Shown: piece by piece, positions 24,377 through 33,071 of the stretch | How the letters are laid out: every line of letters begins with the position of its first letter | Position numbering within the stretch: the stretch's first letter is position 1 | Source: Arcobacteraceae bacterium | GTDB lineage: Bacteria > Campylobacterota > Campylobacteria > Campylobacterales > Arcobacteraceae | DNA: 64,000 nt | Assembly (NCBI GenBank): GCA_021107755.1 | Contig: JAIOSF010000021.1 | Coordinates: 62,001 to 126,000 of the forward strand | Direction: 5' to 3' | Translations under genes and position numbers: made by a program | The notes under the pieces: generated by a model | Seen by the model: the letters and a program-made list of their open reading frames with translations, nothing else | Databases searched by the model: none | What the model was told of the DNA's origin: nothing

Positions 24377-25811
24377 TATTAAATTCTTCTTGAGTTATAT
24401 TTGCTATAACTGTTTCAATATTTGTATTTGATTCTCTTATAAGGGTGTTTAATTTTATTTGTAACTCTTCATTTTCAAAAGGACCTATAAAAATTTGTGT
24501 TTTTCCATTATCGTTATTACATATTGAGATTCTAGCTTGCGTAGAATTTGTTTGTAATACTAATTCTTTAAATAATTTATATTTTAAACTATTTGCTAAA
24601 ACAAATTTTAATTTACTGTTATGTTCTATCATAGGACTATTTTTAACTTCAACAGATTGTACTTTATTCTCCTCTATAAGAGTAGGGGTGCTTACCTTTT
24701 CAGCAGGAGGTGTTTGTTGTTCTATTTTTTCTTGTGGTAGATTAGTTACAGGGATAGTTTCTTTTCCTTCTATTGCTAGAGGTTCTTCTTTATTCTGTTT
24801 TGCAAACTCTATAAGTAATTGTTCTTTTTTAAGTTGTATTATTCTTTGTTTTTCCTCTTGCGCCTGTGTCTCTAGTTCCTCTTGTGTAAGAATTTGATAT
24901 TTTGTTAGTAGTTCAAGTTTATTGTTGAGTCTTTGAATGTTAATATCACTCATTCTAAAATCAACTTTTTTTACAGCTTCATATTGAACTATATCTACAT
25001 TGTTTTTTATTTCTTCTGTACTATTTGTATCTTTTGGTTTTTCTATAGGCGCTGAATCAAAAATACCTAGCATATACATAACAATAGCAACTATTATAGT
25101 AGTTGCTATAAGGGCAGAAACTGTTATAATAATCATTTTAAATTTCTTATTTTTTATATTTTCATCAGGTTCCTCTGTAGAGGTTTCTTCTATAGGAGCT
25201 TCTGTTTTTGCATCTACCGTTTCTTTCTCTTCCTCTATCTCTTCTTCGGTCTCTTCTTGAATCTCTTCTTCTGGATAAAAAGTAGGTTCAGTTTGTGTAA
25301 GTTCTGTTATGAATTCGTTAAAGTTTTCTTCAAATTTTGTAAATAGTACAGACTCTACACCATCAATATCTATTAAGAATCTATATGTATTTTCAATTGA
25401 CTCTATACTATTACCGTCTAGTATTTCTTTATGTTTAATATTAAACTTTGATTTTCCAAGATCTTCAAATTGAATAGAATTAATTTCAGTTACTAATCCT
25501 CCACAGGTATTTGATATGAATTCTGCCATAGCATCAGCTGTATCATCATCTATTTTAGTTAATACATCAGCATCAGGTGCTGCCATCATTATATTAAATA
25601 TTCTTGATGCACTTTGTGCAGGGATATAGTATGATAGAATTGAGGTTAATTTATCAAAAACAAACTCTACATCTATTCTTAATAGTTCACTATTTTCAAA
25701 GTCTCTTAGGTCTGTTTTTGTACACTCTACAAGTTTAGTATCTTTTGCTAAGAGTGCACCAAGTGTAATAGATAGATTTTCTGGTATTAGTTTTGATAAA
25801 TCTGAAGCCAT
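24360..25811 (-). CDS. CheC/FliY-like domain fused to a membrane segment and periplasmic SPOR-like end (novel architecture)
   Basis: Residues 1-165 align with the N-terminal CheC-like half of FliY encoded at 40690: both start MASD, share the IP-A-A stretch, IDD-T-DA--E-IS, G--VT--N---F-D and KF-I/L blocks. A Glu/Thr-rich linker (170-220), one strong membrane helix (226-251), a Glu/Gln-rich coiled region, and a C-terminal segment (about 395-483) with ARISICNNDNGKTQIFIGPF that looks like a SPOR repeat follow. The domain order implies the CheC-like part in the cytoplasm, near the motor, and the end in the periplasm. Third gene of the flgG minus operon; one-base overlap with the gene before it. 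Function unknown. Confidence 0.8.
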   Translation of the reverse strand: MASDLSKLIPENLSITLGALLAKDTKLVECTKTDLRDFENSELLRIDVEFVFDKLTSILSYYIPAQSASRIFNIMMAAPDADVLTKIDDDTADAMAEFISNTCGGLVTEINSIQFEDLGKSKFNIKHKEILDGNSIESIENTYRFLIDIDGVESVLFTKFEENFNEFITELTQTEPTFYPEEEIQEETEEEIEEEKETVDAKTEAPIEETSTEEPDENIKNKKFKMIIITVSALIATTIIVAIVMYMLGIFDSAPIEKPKDTNSTEEIKNNVDIVQYEAVKKVDFRMSDINIQRLNNKLELLTKYQILTQEELETQAQEEKQRIIQLKKEQLLIEFAKQNKEEPLAIEGKETIPVTNLPQEKIEQQTPPAEKVSTPTLIEENKVQSVEVKNSPMIEHNSKLKFVLANSLKYKLFKELVLQTNSTQARISICNNDNGKTQIFIGPFENEELQIKLNTLIRESNTNIETVIANITQEEFNTKCNF

Positions 25812-26248
25812 TATTTATTTTCCATTTTATTTTTTAGTCTATTTTGTTTCTGTTGTTCTAATATCTTTTCTTTGTTTTTTCGATAATATTCTTTTCTATA
25901 TTCTCTTAGTTTTTCTTTTTGTTTATCTCTATACTCTTTGTCATACTCTAACCTTGTTTCTTTATTTTGATTATAGTATTTCTGCTTTTTATTTTTATAC
26001 TCATCAATTTTATTTTTAATAATCTCTTCTCTTGACTGTACATGCAGTTTTTGCTTTTTTGCAATCTCTTTTAGTTTGTCTGCAAAGTTTCCACCAAAAA
26101 GTTCAACCTCATAATCAATAGATTGAACTTTTTTTGCTACAGTTGCCTGTTTTTTTTGCATTTTAGATTTAAGGTAATAGGCTCTTTTTTTTCTTTTATG
26201 TTCTAAAAGCTTCTCTTCTCTAATCTTCTTTAATTCTTTTAAATCCAT
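25811..26248 (-). CDS. Highly charged Lys/Glu/Tyr-rich helical protein (unknown)
   Basis: Not recognised. The 145-residue protein is almost all Lys, Glu, Arg, Gln, Asn and Tyr. The C-terminal 65 residues repeat patterns like KQKYYNQNKE, EYDKEYRDKQKEK and EYRKEYYRKNKEK with a period of about 12. A less charged FGGNFADKLKE segment lies near residue 70. It is probably one long helix or coiled coil. It lies between flgG and the CheC-TM-SPOR gene, so a flagellar partner role is inferred. Size and coil recall FliJ, but sequence and position do not support that. Confidence 0.7.
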   Translation of the reverse strand: MDLKELKKIREEKLLEHKRKKRAYYLKSKMQKKQATVAKKVQSIDYEVELFGGNFADKLKEIAKKQKLHVQSREEIIKNKIDEYKNKKQKYYNQNKETRLEYDKEYRDKQKEKLREYRKEYYRKNKEKILEQQKQNRLKNKMENK

Positions 26249-26273
26249 TAATTTAGTAACCTAAGTTCTTAGA

Positions 26274-27062
26274 TTATCTTTTTAACTGGTTTACTGTTTG
26301 AAGCATAGTGTCTGTGGTTGTAATTGCTTTTGAGTTTGCTTCATATCCTCTTTGTGCTGTAATTAAGTTTACCATCTCTGTTACAAGCTGTACATTTGAA
26401 CCCTCAAGCATCCCTTGTCTAATTGTTCCCATACCATTTAGCCCAGGTGTTTCATCTATAGGATCTCCTGAAGTGTCAGTTGCTAAATACAAGCTATCAC
26501 CTTGAGGAGCTAATCCTGCTGGGTTTATAAAGTTTACTAAAGTAATTTGTCCAAGAACTTGTTGCTCTCCAGTTGCTGGATCAATTGCTGATACAGTGCC
26601 ATCTTGTGCTACAGAAACATTTATGAGGTCATCAGGTATTACAATTTCAGGTTCAGTTAGGTAGCCTAAACCATTTACTAAACTTCCTTCATTATTTAAT
26701 TTAAAAGAACCATTTCTTGTATAAGCAGTTTCCCCATTAGGTGTAGTTATTTGAAAGAAACCATTTCCTTGAATAGCCATATCATAAGTATTTCCAGTTT
26801 GTAGTAAACTACCTTGGATAAAGTTTTTCTGAATACCTGCAACTCTAACTCCTAGACCTGTATCAATTCCAGTTGGATTATTTGTATCGGCACTTGTTGC
26901 ACCAGCAGTATAATTTAGTGACTGATACATGAGATCTTGAAACTCTGTTCTATCCTGCTTAAATGCCGTTGTATTAACATTTGCAATGTTGTTTGAGATA
27001 ACATCAATATCTTGTTGTTGTGCAACCATTCCAGCAGCTGCTGTGTGAAGTCCTCTAATCAT
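26274..27062 (-). CDS. flgG: FlgG, flagellar distal rod protein
   Basis: Axial protein of the distal rod. The 262-residue protein has the standard N-terminal MIRGLHTAAAGMVAQQ and ISNNIANVNTTAFK motifs, the central AIQGNGFFQI and YTRNGSF blocks and the C-terminal EMVNLITAQRGYEANSKAI helix, with length exactly that of FlgG. It starts the minus-strand operon opposite cheY, across a 135-base spacer that must hold both promoters. Confidence 0.96.
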   Translation of the reverse strand: MIRGLHTAAAGMVAQQQDIDVISNNIANVNTTAFKQDRTEFQDLMYQSLNYTAGATSADTNNPTGIDTGLGVRVAGIQKNFIQGSLLQTGNTYDMAIQGNGFFQITTPNGETAYTRNGSFKLNNEGSLVNGLGYLTEPEIVIPDDLINVSVAQDGTVSAIDPATGEQQVLGQITLVNFINPAGLAPQGDSLYLATDTSGDPIDETPGLNGMGTIRQGMLEGSNVQLVTEMVNLITAQRGYEANSKAITTTDTMLQTVNQLKR

Positions 27063-27137
27063 GACATATCCTTATAGTTTTAAGTTGATATATTTTACTA
27101 AAATTATTATTAAATATATATAAAGTTTAATTTAAGA

Positions 27138-27143
27138 TATAAT
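27138..27143 (+). promoter_or_regulatory. Candidate -10 box for the cheY operon
   Basis: TATAAT in the context AAGATATAATTT lies 55 bases before the cheY ATG. A second, weaker TACAAT lies at 27159-27164. No sigma-54 type GG/GC pair with the right spacing was seen between flgG and cheY. Confidence 0.4.
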
Positions 27144-27197
27144 TTAAAGAAAATTTAGTACAATGTGATGAGATATTTAATATGAAAAAGGGATGAT

Positions 27198-27566
27198 ATG
27201 CGTATATTAATTGTAGACGATAGTTCAACTATGAGAAGAATAATTGGAAATGTTGTTCAACAACTAGGTGTTTCAAAAGAAGATTTTGATGAAGCCGAAG
27301 ATGGTGTTGTGGCATGGAAACTTTTTCAAGAAAAAAACAATTATGATGTTGTTCTTACAGATTGGAATATGCCTAATATGAATGGACTAGATTTAGTGAA
27401 GCATATACGAACAGCTGACAAAAAAGTACCTATAGTTATGATTACAACTGAAGGTGGTAAAGGTGAGGTTATTACTGCTTTAAAAGCAGGGGTTAATAAT
27501 TATATAGTAAAGCCGTTTAGTGCAGATATATTAAAAGAAAAGCTAGACGGACTAGTTAAGGGATAA
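27198..27566 (+). CDS. cheY: CheY chemotaxis response regulator
   Basis: Single receiver domain of 122 residues with all active-site parts: acidic pair in VDDSS, phospho-acceptor Asp in LTDWNMPNMNG, Thr/Thr in MITTEGG and Lys in YIVKPF. The DWNMPNMNG stretch is typical of true CheY. Phospho-CheY binds the motor switch. The CheZ-like gene follows after three bases. Confidence 0.96.
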   Translation: MRILIVDDSSTMRRIIGNVVQQLGVSKEDFDEAEDGVVAWKLFQEKNNYDVVLTDWNMPNMNGLDLVKHIRTADKKVPIVMITTEGGKGEVITALKAGVNNYIVKPFSADILKEKLDGLVKG

Positions 27567-27569
27567 CCT

Positions 27570-28451
27570 ATGAGTATGAGTCAAGAAGAGATTGAGGCAC
27601 TAATGAGCGGTGCTGAATCTACGGAAGCAGATGAAACCGAAGAAGTATCAGTTGATGCGCAGCCAGATGAAACTACTCAAGATGTTCAAGAAGAGCAACA
27701 AGAAGATGTTCAAGGTGATGATGTAACGGCTGAGACAGAAGAAAGTACAACTAATACCTCAGAAAGTGAAGATGATATTGATAATATAGATGATATGTTA
27801 GCTGGAATAGATGGTATAGTTGATGATGGCAGTGATATAGAGGAAGGACTTGATACTAACTTAGAGCAAAAAGAGACAAAAAAAGATCAATCAATGGAAG
27901 AGTTAATTGATTCCAATCAATATCCTATGCCTGTAAAACACGAAAATAAAGTTGTAAATCAACTTAATGAAGTTGCCGATGATAGTGAAGAAAAAGCTTC
28001 TCAAATTTTTGATGTATTAAGTTTTATTCTTGATGAAAATAATGAAATTCAAAACTATAATAAAAATATGGGTGAATTTATTGATACGCAAGTATTATTA
28101 TTAGATGCTTTAGCTAAAAAATTTCCTAATATAGATGTATTTAGTCAGAATTTAGAAACAGCGAAAACTCTTGTAGAAGATTCAAAAAGTTTATCATCTA
28201 AAATTGATGGGGAAAATAATAAAGTTTTTGAAGCGATGGAATTGATGCAATACCATGATATTAATCGTCAAAAAATAGAAAGAGTTATGGCAGTAATTAG
28301 AAAGTTGAATAGTTACCTAAATGGTATTTTTGAAGATGATAATGAGAAACCAGAGGTACAAATAGCAAAACATATTTCAGGTGATTCTAATGATATAGTT
28401 GGAGCTGATGATATTGATTCATTAATAGCTGAATTTTCAGAAGAAGGATAA
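27570..28451 (+). CDS. cheZ: CheZ-like CheY-P phosphatase with FliM-like N-terminal peptide
   Basis: A long helical domain (135-250) contains LMQYHDINRQKIERVM, whose D230-x-x-x-Q234 matches the catalytic Asp and Gln of CheZ. The N-terminus, SQEEIEALMSG (4-14), resembles the CheY-P-binding peptide at the start of FliM (SQDEIDALL). Residues 15-110 are an acidic, disordered linker. The C-terminal GADDIDSLIAEF resembles the CheY-binding tail of CheZ. So the protein may grip CheY-P at both ends. It belongs to the divergent CheZ group known from Helicobacter. Directly after cheY, before flgF. Confidence 0.82.
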   Translation: MSMSQEEIEALMSGAESTEADETEEVSVDAQPDETTQDVQEEQQEDVQGDDVTAETEESTTNTSESEDDIDNIDDMLAGIDGIVDDGSDIEEGLDTNLEQKETKKDQSMEELIDSNQYPMPVKHENKVVNQLNEVADDSEEKASQIFDVLSFILDENNEIQNYNKNMGEFIDTQVLLLDALAKKFPNIDVFSQNLETAKTLVEDSKSLSSKIDGENNKVFEAMELMQYHDINRQKIERVMAVIRKLNSYLNGIFEDDNEKPEVQIAKHISGDSNDIVGADDIDSLIAEFSEEG

Positions 28452-28454
28452 ATT

Positions 28455-29177
28455 ATGACCCAAGGACTACACCCACTAGCAGCAAATATGGTTAATCAAC
28501 TTAATAGAGTTGATGTAATATCAAATAATTTAGCAAATGCAAATACAAAAGGCTTTAAAGAGGACAATTTAGTGGAAGGTTCTTTTAACCACTATCTAGA
28601 TAAAGCACAGAAAAAAGGTGAAGATACTTTAAAGTTAAGTGAAGTGATGAATACAATTCCTAAAATAGATGGTGAGTATATGAATCAAGAGATGGGGTCA
28701 ATAACACAAACTGGAAATCAGCTAGATTTTGCTTTAAACCAAGAAGAGATGTTTTTTAAAGTTCAAAAAACAGATGGTGATATAGAGTTGACTAGAGATG
28801 GAAGCTTTAAAGTATTAGAGGGTAGACTTGTAACACAAAATGGATACAATGTATTAGATGATAATAATCAACCAATACAAGTTGGAGATGATAATGAGTT
28901 TGCTCTAAATATCTCTATAGTTTCATCAAAGTTTTCAAATCTTGATAAAACTGGTAATAATAACTATAAAGTTAATGATTTCACACAAGTTAATATTGTT
29001 CCAAATAATAATCAAAATCTTCTTCAAGGGGCAGTTGAGCAAAGTAATGTTAGTACAATTAAAACAATGGTATCGCTTATAGAAGCTCAAAGAAAATTTG
29101 AACAAGATCAAAAAGCAATCAATGGAATAGATGAACTCAATTCAAAAGTTATTGAAGCTATTGGGAATAATAGGTAA
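28455..29177 (+). CDS. flgF: FlgF-like proximal rod protein
   Basis: The 240-residue protein of the flagellar axial family has the N-terminal ISNNLANANTKGFK motif, a central FALNQEEMFFKV and LTRDGSF block and the C-terminal GAVEQSNVSTIKTMVSLIEAQRKFEQ helix. It is shorter than FlgG and sits with flgB, so FlgF is the best fit; FlgF and FlgG are hard to separate by motif alone. Confidence 0.82.
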   Translation: MTQGLHPLAANMVNQLNRVDVISNNLANANTKGFKEDNLVEGSFNHYLDKAQKKGEDTLKLSEVMNTIPKIDGEYMNQEMGSITQTGNQLDFALNQEEMFFKVQKTDGDIELTRDGSFKVLEGRLVTQNGYNVLDDNNQPIQVGDDNEFALNISIVSSKFSNLDKTGNNNYKVNDFTQVNIVPNNNQNLLQGAVEQSNVSTIKTMVSLIEAQRKFEQDQKAINGIDELNSKVIEAIGNNR

Positions 29178-29185
29178 TATTGTAG

Positions 29186-29590
29186 ATGCAACCGAGTAAT
29201 GTAACTGATTTATTATTTCAACAATTAAACTTCCGAGGTGAAAGACAAAAAGTAATATCATCAAATATTGCTAATATTGATACACCAGATTATAAAACAA
29301 AAGATTTAAAGTTTAAAAATGAATTAGACAAGTCTAACCACGAAGAACAATTAAGATTAGCAAGAACACATAATAACCATTTACCTTTAATGGATAGTTC
29401 AAATAAGAATAGTATGGAGCTTTATGAAGTACAAGGGCTAGAAGAACAAAATGATGGAAATAATGTAAATTTAGATACACAGATGAGTAATATGTCAAAA
29501 AATTCAATTATGTTTAATGCTCTTCAAAATTCTATTAAAAAAGATTCAATGTGGTTTAAAACAGTTATTGACTCTTCAAGTAAAAACTAA
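29186..29590 (+). CDS. flgB: FlgB, flagellar rod protein
   Basis: Small proximal-rod subunit of 134 residues with FRGERQKVISSNIANIDTPDYKTKDL near the start, the family signature, and a C-terminal helix (MSKNSIMFNALQNSI). Its usual partners flgC and fliE are 17 kb downstream (46548-47357) rather than adjacent. Confidence 0.93.
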   Translation: MQPSNVTDLLFQQLNFRGERQKVISSNIANIDTPDYKTKDLKFKNELDKSNHEEQLRLARTHNNHLPLMDSSNKNSMELYEVQGLEEQNDGNNVNLDTQMSNMSKNSIMFNALQNSIKKDSMWFKTVIDSSSKN

Positions 29591-29607
29591 TAGGATATAG
29601 GTAATAT

Positions 29608-31281
29608 ATGGATCAAATCATTAAATTTATTAATAATCTAAACTCAGGTCAAAGAGCAGTAATTATAGGTGGTTTTTCTATTCTATTTTTGTTTTTAATG
29701 GGATTATTAATATATTCAAATATAAAATCAAAAGATGAAGAGTTAAACTATACAATAGCAACAAATCTTACAAAAAATCAAGTTATGCTAGCAAGTAATG
29801 AACTTGATGGTGCTTCAATACCATACTTAGTTGTAGGAAGTGGAAATAATTTAACATTAAAAACTAACAAAAATAATATTAATGTGGCGAAAATAAAACT
29901 TGTTACGAGTGATGCTGCAACAGCAAAACATACAGGTTGGGAGATATTTGATAAAAGTTCACTAGGAACAACAAATTTTGAAAATAAAGTAAAATATCTA
30001 AGAGCATTAGAGGGTGAGTTAGGGAGATCTTTGGAGTCGATTTCTGGTATTTTATCTGCATCTGTTAAGATTGGAATTCCAAAAGAATCAGTTTTTACTC
30101 AAAGAAAAGTTCCTCCAACTGCATCAGCAGTTTTAAATCTTCGTGAAGGTACGGCACTTTCACAAAGACAAATTGAGGGTATAAAAAACTTTGTGGCATC
30201 TGCAATTCCTAAGTTACTACCTGAGAATATTAAGCTAATTAATCAAAATGGTTCATTGTTAGAAAATAGTGAAGAGGATATTGAAAGTTTAAAATATATT
30301 CAACATGAAAAGTATAAAACAAAACTTGAAAATGATTATGAAAATAAAATAAAAGATCTTTTATCTAATATACTTGGAGGCAATAGAATGTCTGCAAAAG
30401 TATCAATAGAACTTGATTTTACAAAGCAGGAAATAAGTCAAGAGATATATGATCCTGAGGGTACTATTAGAAGTCAACAGACAACAGAGGTAGCAAAACA
30501 ATCTGATGCACAAGAACCGCAACCAGGTGGAGTACCAGGTGTTCAAAGTAATATTGAAAACCCTGATGAGCAAAATGGATTAAAAACAACAAAATCTTCT
30601 TCAGAAGAGGCGAAAAATGTTACAAACTATGAAATTTCTAAAAAAGTAATAAATCAAAAAAACAATGCATATGCAAGTATTGCTAATATTACAGCAGCTG
30701 TAACTTTTGATTCTAAAATTTTAGAAAAAATAGAAAATAAAGAAGAATTTCTTGCTGGTTTAAATGATATTGTACAAGAAGCAATAGGTTATAAAGAGCA
30801 AAGAGGAGACAGGGTAACTGTAAAAGCTTTTAAATATATAGAAGTGGATGAAAATACAAATCAAACACAAGTAGAAGAAGCACCTATGGGTGTTACGGGA
30901 GTTGTGAATATATTTAAAGAATATGAACAATATATTCAATATCTTGTAGCAATGATTTTATTATTCATTTTTTATAAAAAGTTTATAGCAAATAATGAAA
31001 TTTCACTCGCTGCAGGAACAGGAACAACTGCTAGTGTAAATAATGAAGAAGATTTTCAATTTGCAGAATTTGATAGTAATGATGCAAGAAATAAGTTAAA
31101 AGCAAAAGTTAAAAGTCAAATTTTAAATAACTTAGATGGATTAGATGCTGAGGAAGCTGCTAAGTATGAAGTGCTCATTGAGCAAATAGACAAAGCAGTT
31201 TCAGATAACCCTCAAGATATAGCACAAATGATAAAAATGCTACTTCAAGAGGGTGATGGTAAATTTAAGGCGAAAGGGTAA
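29608..31281 (+). CDS. fliF: FliF, MS-ring protein
   Basis: Builds the membrane ring that seeds flagellar assembly. The 557-residue protein has two membrane helices (about 18-40 and 443-460), a periplasmic ring-building region with RALEGELGRSLESI and VPPTASAVLNLREG, and a cytoplasmic acidic C-terminus that would bind FliG. Followed by fliG after five bases. Confidence 0.96.
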   Translation: MDQIIKFINNLNSGQRAVIIGGFSILFLFLMGLLIYSNIKSKDEELNYTIATNLTKNQVMLASNELDGASIPYLVVGSGNNLTLKTNKNNINVAKIKLVTSDAATAKHTGWEIFDKSSLGTTNFENKVKYLRALEGELGRSLESISGILSASVKIGIPKESVFTQRKVPPTASAVLNLREGTALSQRQIEGIKNFVASAIPKLLPENIKLINQNGSLLENSEEDIESLKYIQHEKYKTKLENDYENKIKDLLSNILGGNRMSAKVSIELDFTKQEISQEIYDPEGTIRSQQTTEVAKQSDAQEPQPGGVPGVQSNIENPDEQNGLKTTKSSSEEAKNVTNYEISKKVINQKNNAYASIANITAAVTFDSKILEKIENKEEFLAGLNDIVQEAIGYKEQRGDRVTVKAFKYIEVDENTNQTQVEEAPMGVTGVVNIFKEYEQYIQYLVAMILLFIFYKKFIANNEISLAAGTGTTASVNNEEDFQFAEFDSNDARNKLKAKVKSQILNNLDGLDAEEAAKYEVLIEQIDKAVSDNPQDIAQMIKMLLQEGDGKFKAKG

Positions 31282-31286
31282 TATAG

Positions 31287-32297
31287 ATGTCAACAACTAA
31301 TGCAAACTATGAATTATTGACAGGTATGCCTATGATTGAAAAAATAGCACACTTCTGTGTACTTATTGGAGAAGAGGCTACAGTTAAAATTTTCCAAAGT
31401 TTACCAAAAGAGATTGTAGAAGATTTGTCTGTACAAATATCACAAATTAGATCTATTGATAAAGCTGTATCATTAGCAATATTAGAAGAGTTTCATCTAT
31501 TTATTAAATCAAGCTCTTATATTAGTAGTGGTGGATTTGATTATGCTAAAGATATTTTATATAAATCGTTAGGAAAAGCAGAAGCAGATAAAGTTCTAGC
31601 AAAATTAGCAAGAATGCAAGAAGCTAAGCAATCATTTGCATATTTAGATAATATAGACCCAAAACAATTAGCTGACTTTATTAAAGATGAATCACCACAA
31701 ACTATAGCTGTTGTATTAGCACATATGGAGCCAGAAGACTCATCTGTGGTTTTATCAAAACTTGATGATAATTTAAGAGTAAAAGTTTCTATGCAAATGG
31801 CTACTATTAAGGATGTATCTCCTACAATTGTACGCTCTATGTCAAATGTATTGGAGAAGAAACTAGAGTCTCTATTGGCTTCTATTGTAACAGTCGGTGG
31901 TGTAAAAACAGTTGCTGATATGTTAAATAAAATGGGACCGAAAGCAAATGAAATATTAGCAAATATTAATGGATTAGATGCTCAATTAGCAGCAAAAATT
32001 AAAGAGAAAATGTTTGTATTTGAAGACTTGTTAGCCCTAGAAACTAATGATATTATGAAAGTTTTAGGAAATATTGAAACTGAAGATTTAACAATAGCAT
32101 TAAAAAATGCAACGGAAGATGAGATGGGAACAATAAAATCAGCAATGTCACAAAGAGCAAGAGATAGATTTGATGAAGAATTTGACCTTTTAGGCAAAGT
32201 AAAAATCAAAGATATTGAAGAGGCACAAAGAAAAATTCTTGATGTTGCAATGCGGCTACTAGAAAGTGGTGAAATAGAAAGAGCAGATGCGGAGTAA
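31287..32297 (+). CDS. fliG: FliG, motor switch protein
   Basis: C-ring protein that links FliF to the switch and gives torque with MotA. The 336-residue protein has the middle-domain signature DESPQTIAVVLAHM (EHPQT-like), a second armadillo part, and the charged torque helix near the C-terminus (SQRARDRFDEEFDLLGKV) followed by EEAQRKILDVAMRL. Followed by fliH after two bases. Confidence 0.96.
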   Translation: MSTTNANYELLTGMPMIEKIAHFCVLIGEEATVKIFQSLPKEIVEDLSVQISQIRSIDKAVSLAILEEFHLFIKSSSYISSGGFDYAKDILYKSLGKAEADKVLAKLARMQEAKQSFAYLDNIDPKQLADFIKDESPQTIAVVLAHMEPEDSSVVLSKLDDNLRVKVSMQMATIKDVSPTIVRSMSNVLEKKLESLLASIVTVGGVKTVADMLNKMGPKANEILANINGLDAQLAAKIKEKMFVFEDLLALETNDIMKVLGNIETEDLTIALKNATEDEMGTIKSAMSQRARDRFDEEFDLLGKVKIKDIEEAQRKILDVAMRLLESGEIERADAE

Positions 32298-32299
32298 TC

Positions 32300-32962
32300 A
32301 TGTCAACAAATAATGTAAATACAACTGCAAATATAGTCAAGTCAAGCGAAGAGTCACAACCTTATGAGTTAGGCAACTTTATATCAAGCAACCAATCACA
32401 AAATGAACAAATGAAGAATGTTGCGGTATTAAATGATAAAAGTATTAATGGAAATATAGATCCTGTAATTCAGGAATTACAAAAATTACAACATTCTATG
32501 ATGGCAATACAAGAAAAAGTAACCTTAATTGAAAATGATGGAGTTAAGGGGAGAGATCTTGATAAGCAACTTATTGAAGCACTCAAAGATTTAAAGCATT
32601 ATTCAACTTTTTTTGAACAAGCTACATTTCAGATGGAAACAAAATTATTAAAAACATCTTTATCTATAGCTAAAAAGATTATTGGAATTGAAGTTGGAGA
32701 GTCCTCATCTAACATTGCGAAAGAAACTATATCAGGGATGATGGATAAAGTAAAAACTGCTTCAAAAGTAACAATACATTTAAATCCAAAAGATTATATA
32801 GCCTTAAAAGATCAATTAAGTTTTGATTCATTTGTAAATCTCCAAGAAGATTCAAATGTTACAGCAGGTGGTGTTGTGATAGCTAGTGATCTTGGAAATT
32901 TTGATGGTAGTGTAGAATCAAAAATTCAAAGTATGCTTGAATCGCTAGATGCAGTCATATAA
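32300..32962 (+). CDS. fliH: FliH, export ATPase regulator
   Basis: Stalk protein that ties the FliI ATPase to the C ring. The 220-residue protein has a polar N-terminus, a central helix (about 50-110) and a C-terminal VATPase-stator-like domain with LLKTSLSIAKKIIGIEV, VTIHLNPKDY and VTAGGVVIASDLG. Last gene before a 109-base gap with a promoter. Confidence 0.9.
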   Translation: MSTNNVNTTANIVKSSEESQPYELGNFISSNQSQNEQMKNVAVLNDKSINGNIDPVIQELQKLQHSMMAIQEKVTLIENDGVKGRDLDKQLIEALKDLKHYSTFFEQATFQMETKLLKTSLSIAKKIIGIEVGESSSNIAKETISGMMDKVKTASKVTIHLNPKDYIALKDQLSFDSFVNLQEDSNVTAGGVVIASDLGNFDGSVESKIQSMLESLDAVI

Positions 32963-33037
32963 TTTTGATTATTAAAAAAAACTCAAAAAATATACTTAAT
33001 CTTATTTAATTATTATACAAAATTATATTTTTTATGA

Positions 33038-33043
33038 TATAAT
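33038..33043 (+). promoter_or_regulatory. Candidate -10 box upstream of fliN
   Basis: TATAAT within the stretch TTTTTTATGATATAATA, 29 bases before the fliN ATG. The same 16-base context recurs before the FlaG-like gene at 40330, which argues for a shared flagellar promoter type. Confidence 0.55.
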
Positions 33044-33071
33044 ATTTGAAAATAACAGAAAAGATGACTAA

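Noticed and set aside
24445-25260. Plus-strand frames opposite the CheC-TM-SPOR gene
   Set aside because: Complement of Glu/Lys-rich coding sequence gives Ser/Phe-rich artefacts; no start signals.
25811-26248. FliJ assignment for the charged helical protein
   Set aside because: Size and helix content fit, but composition, repeat pattern and position next to flgG do not.
27062-27198. Sigma-54 or sigma-28 promoter for flgG or cheY
   Set aside because: No GG/GC pair with correct spacing and no clear sigma-28 -10 was found; only sigma-70-like boxes.
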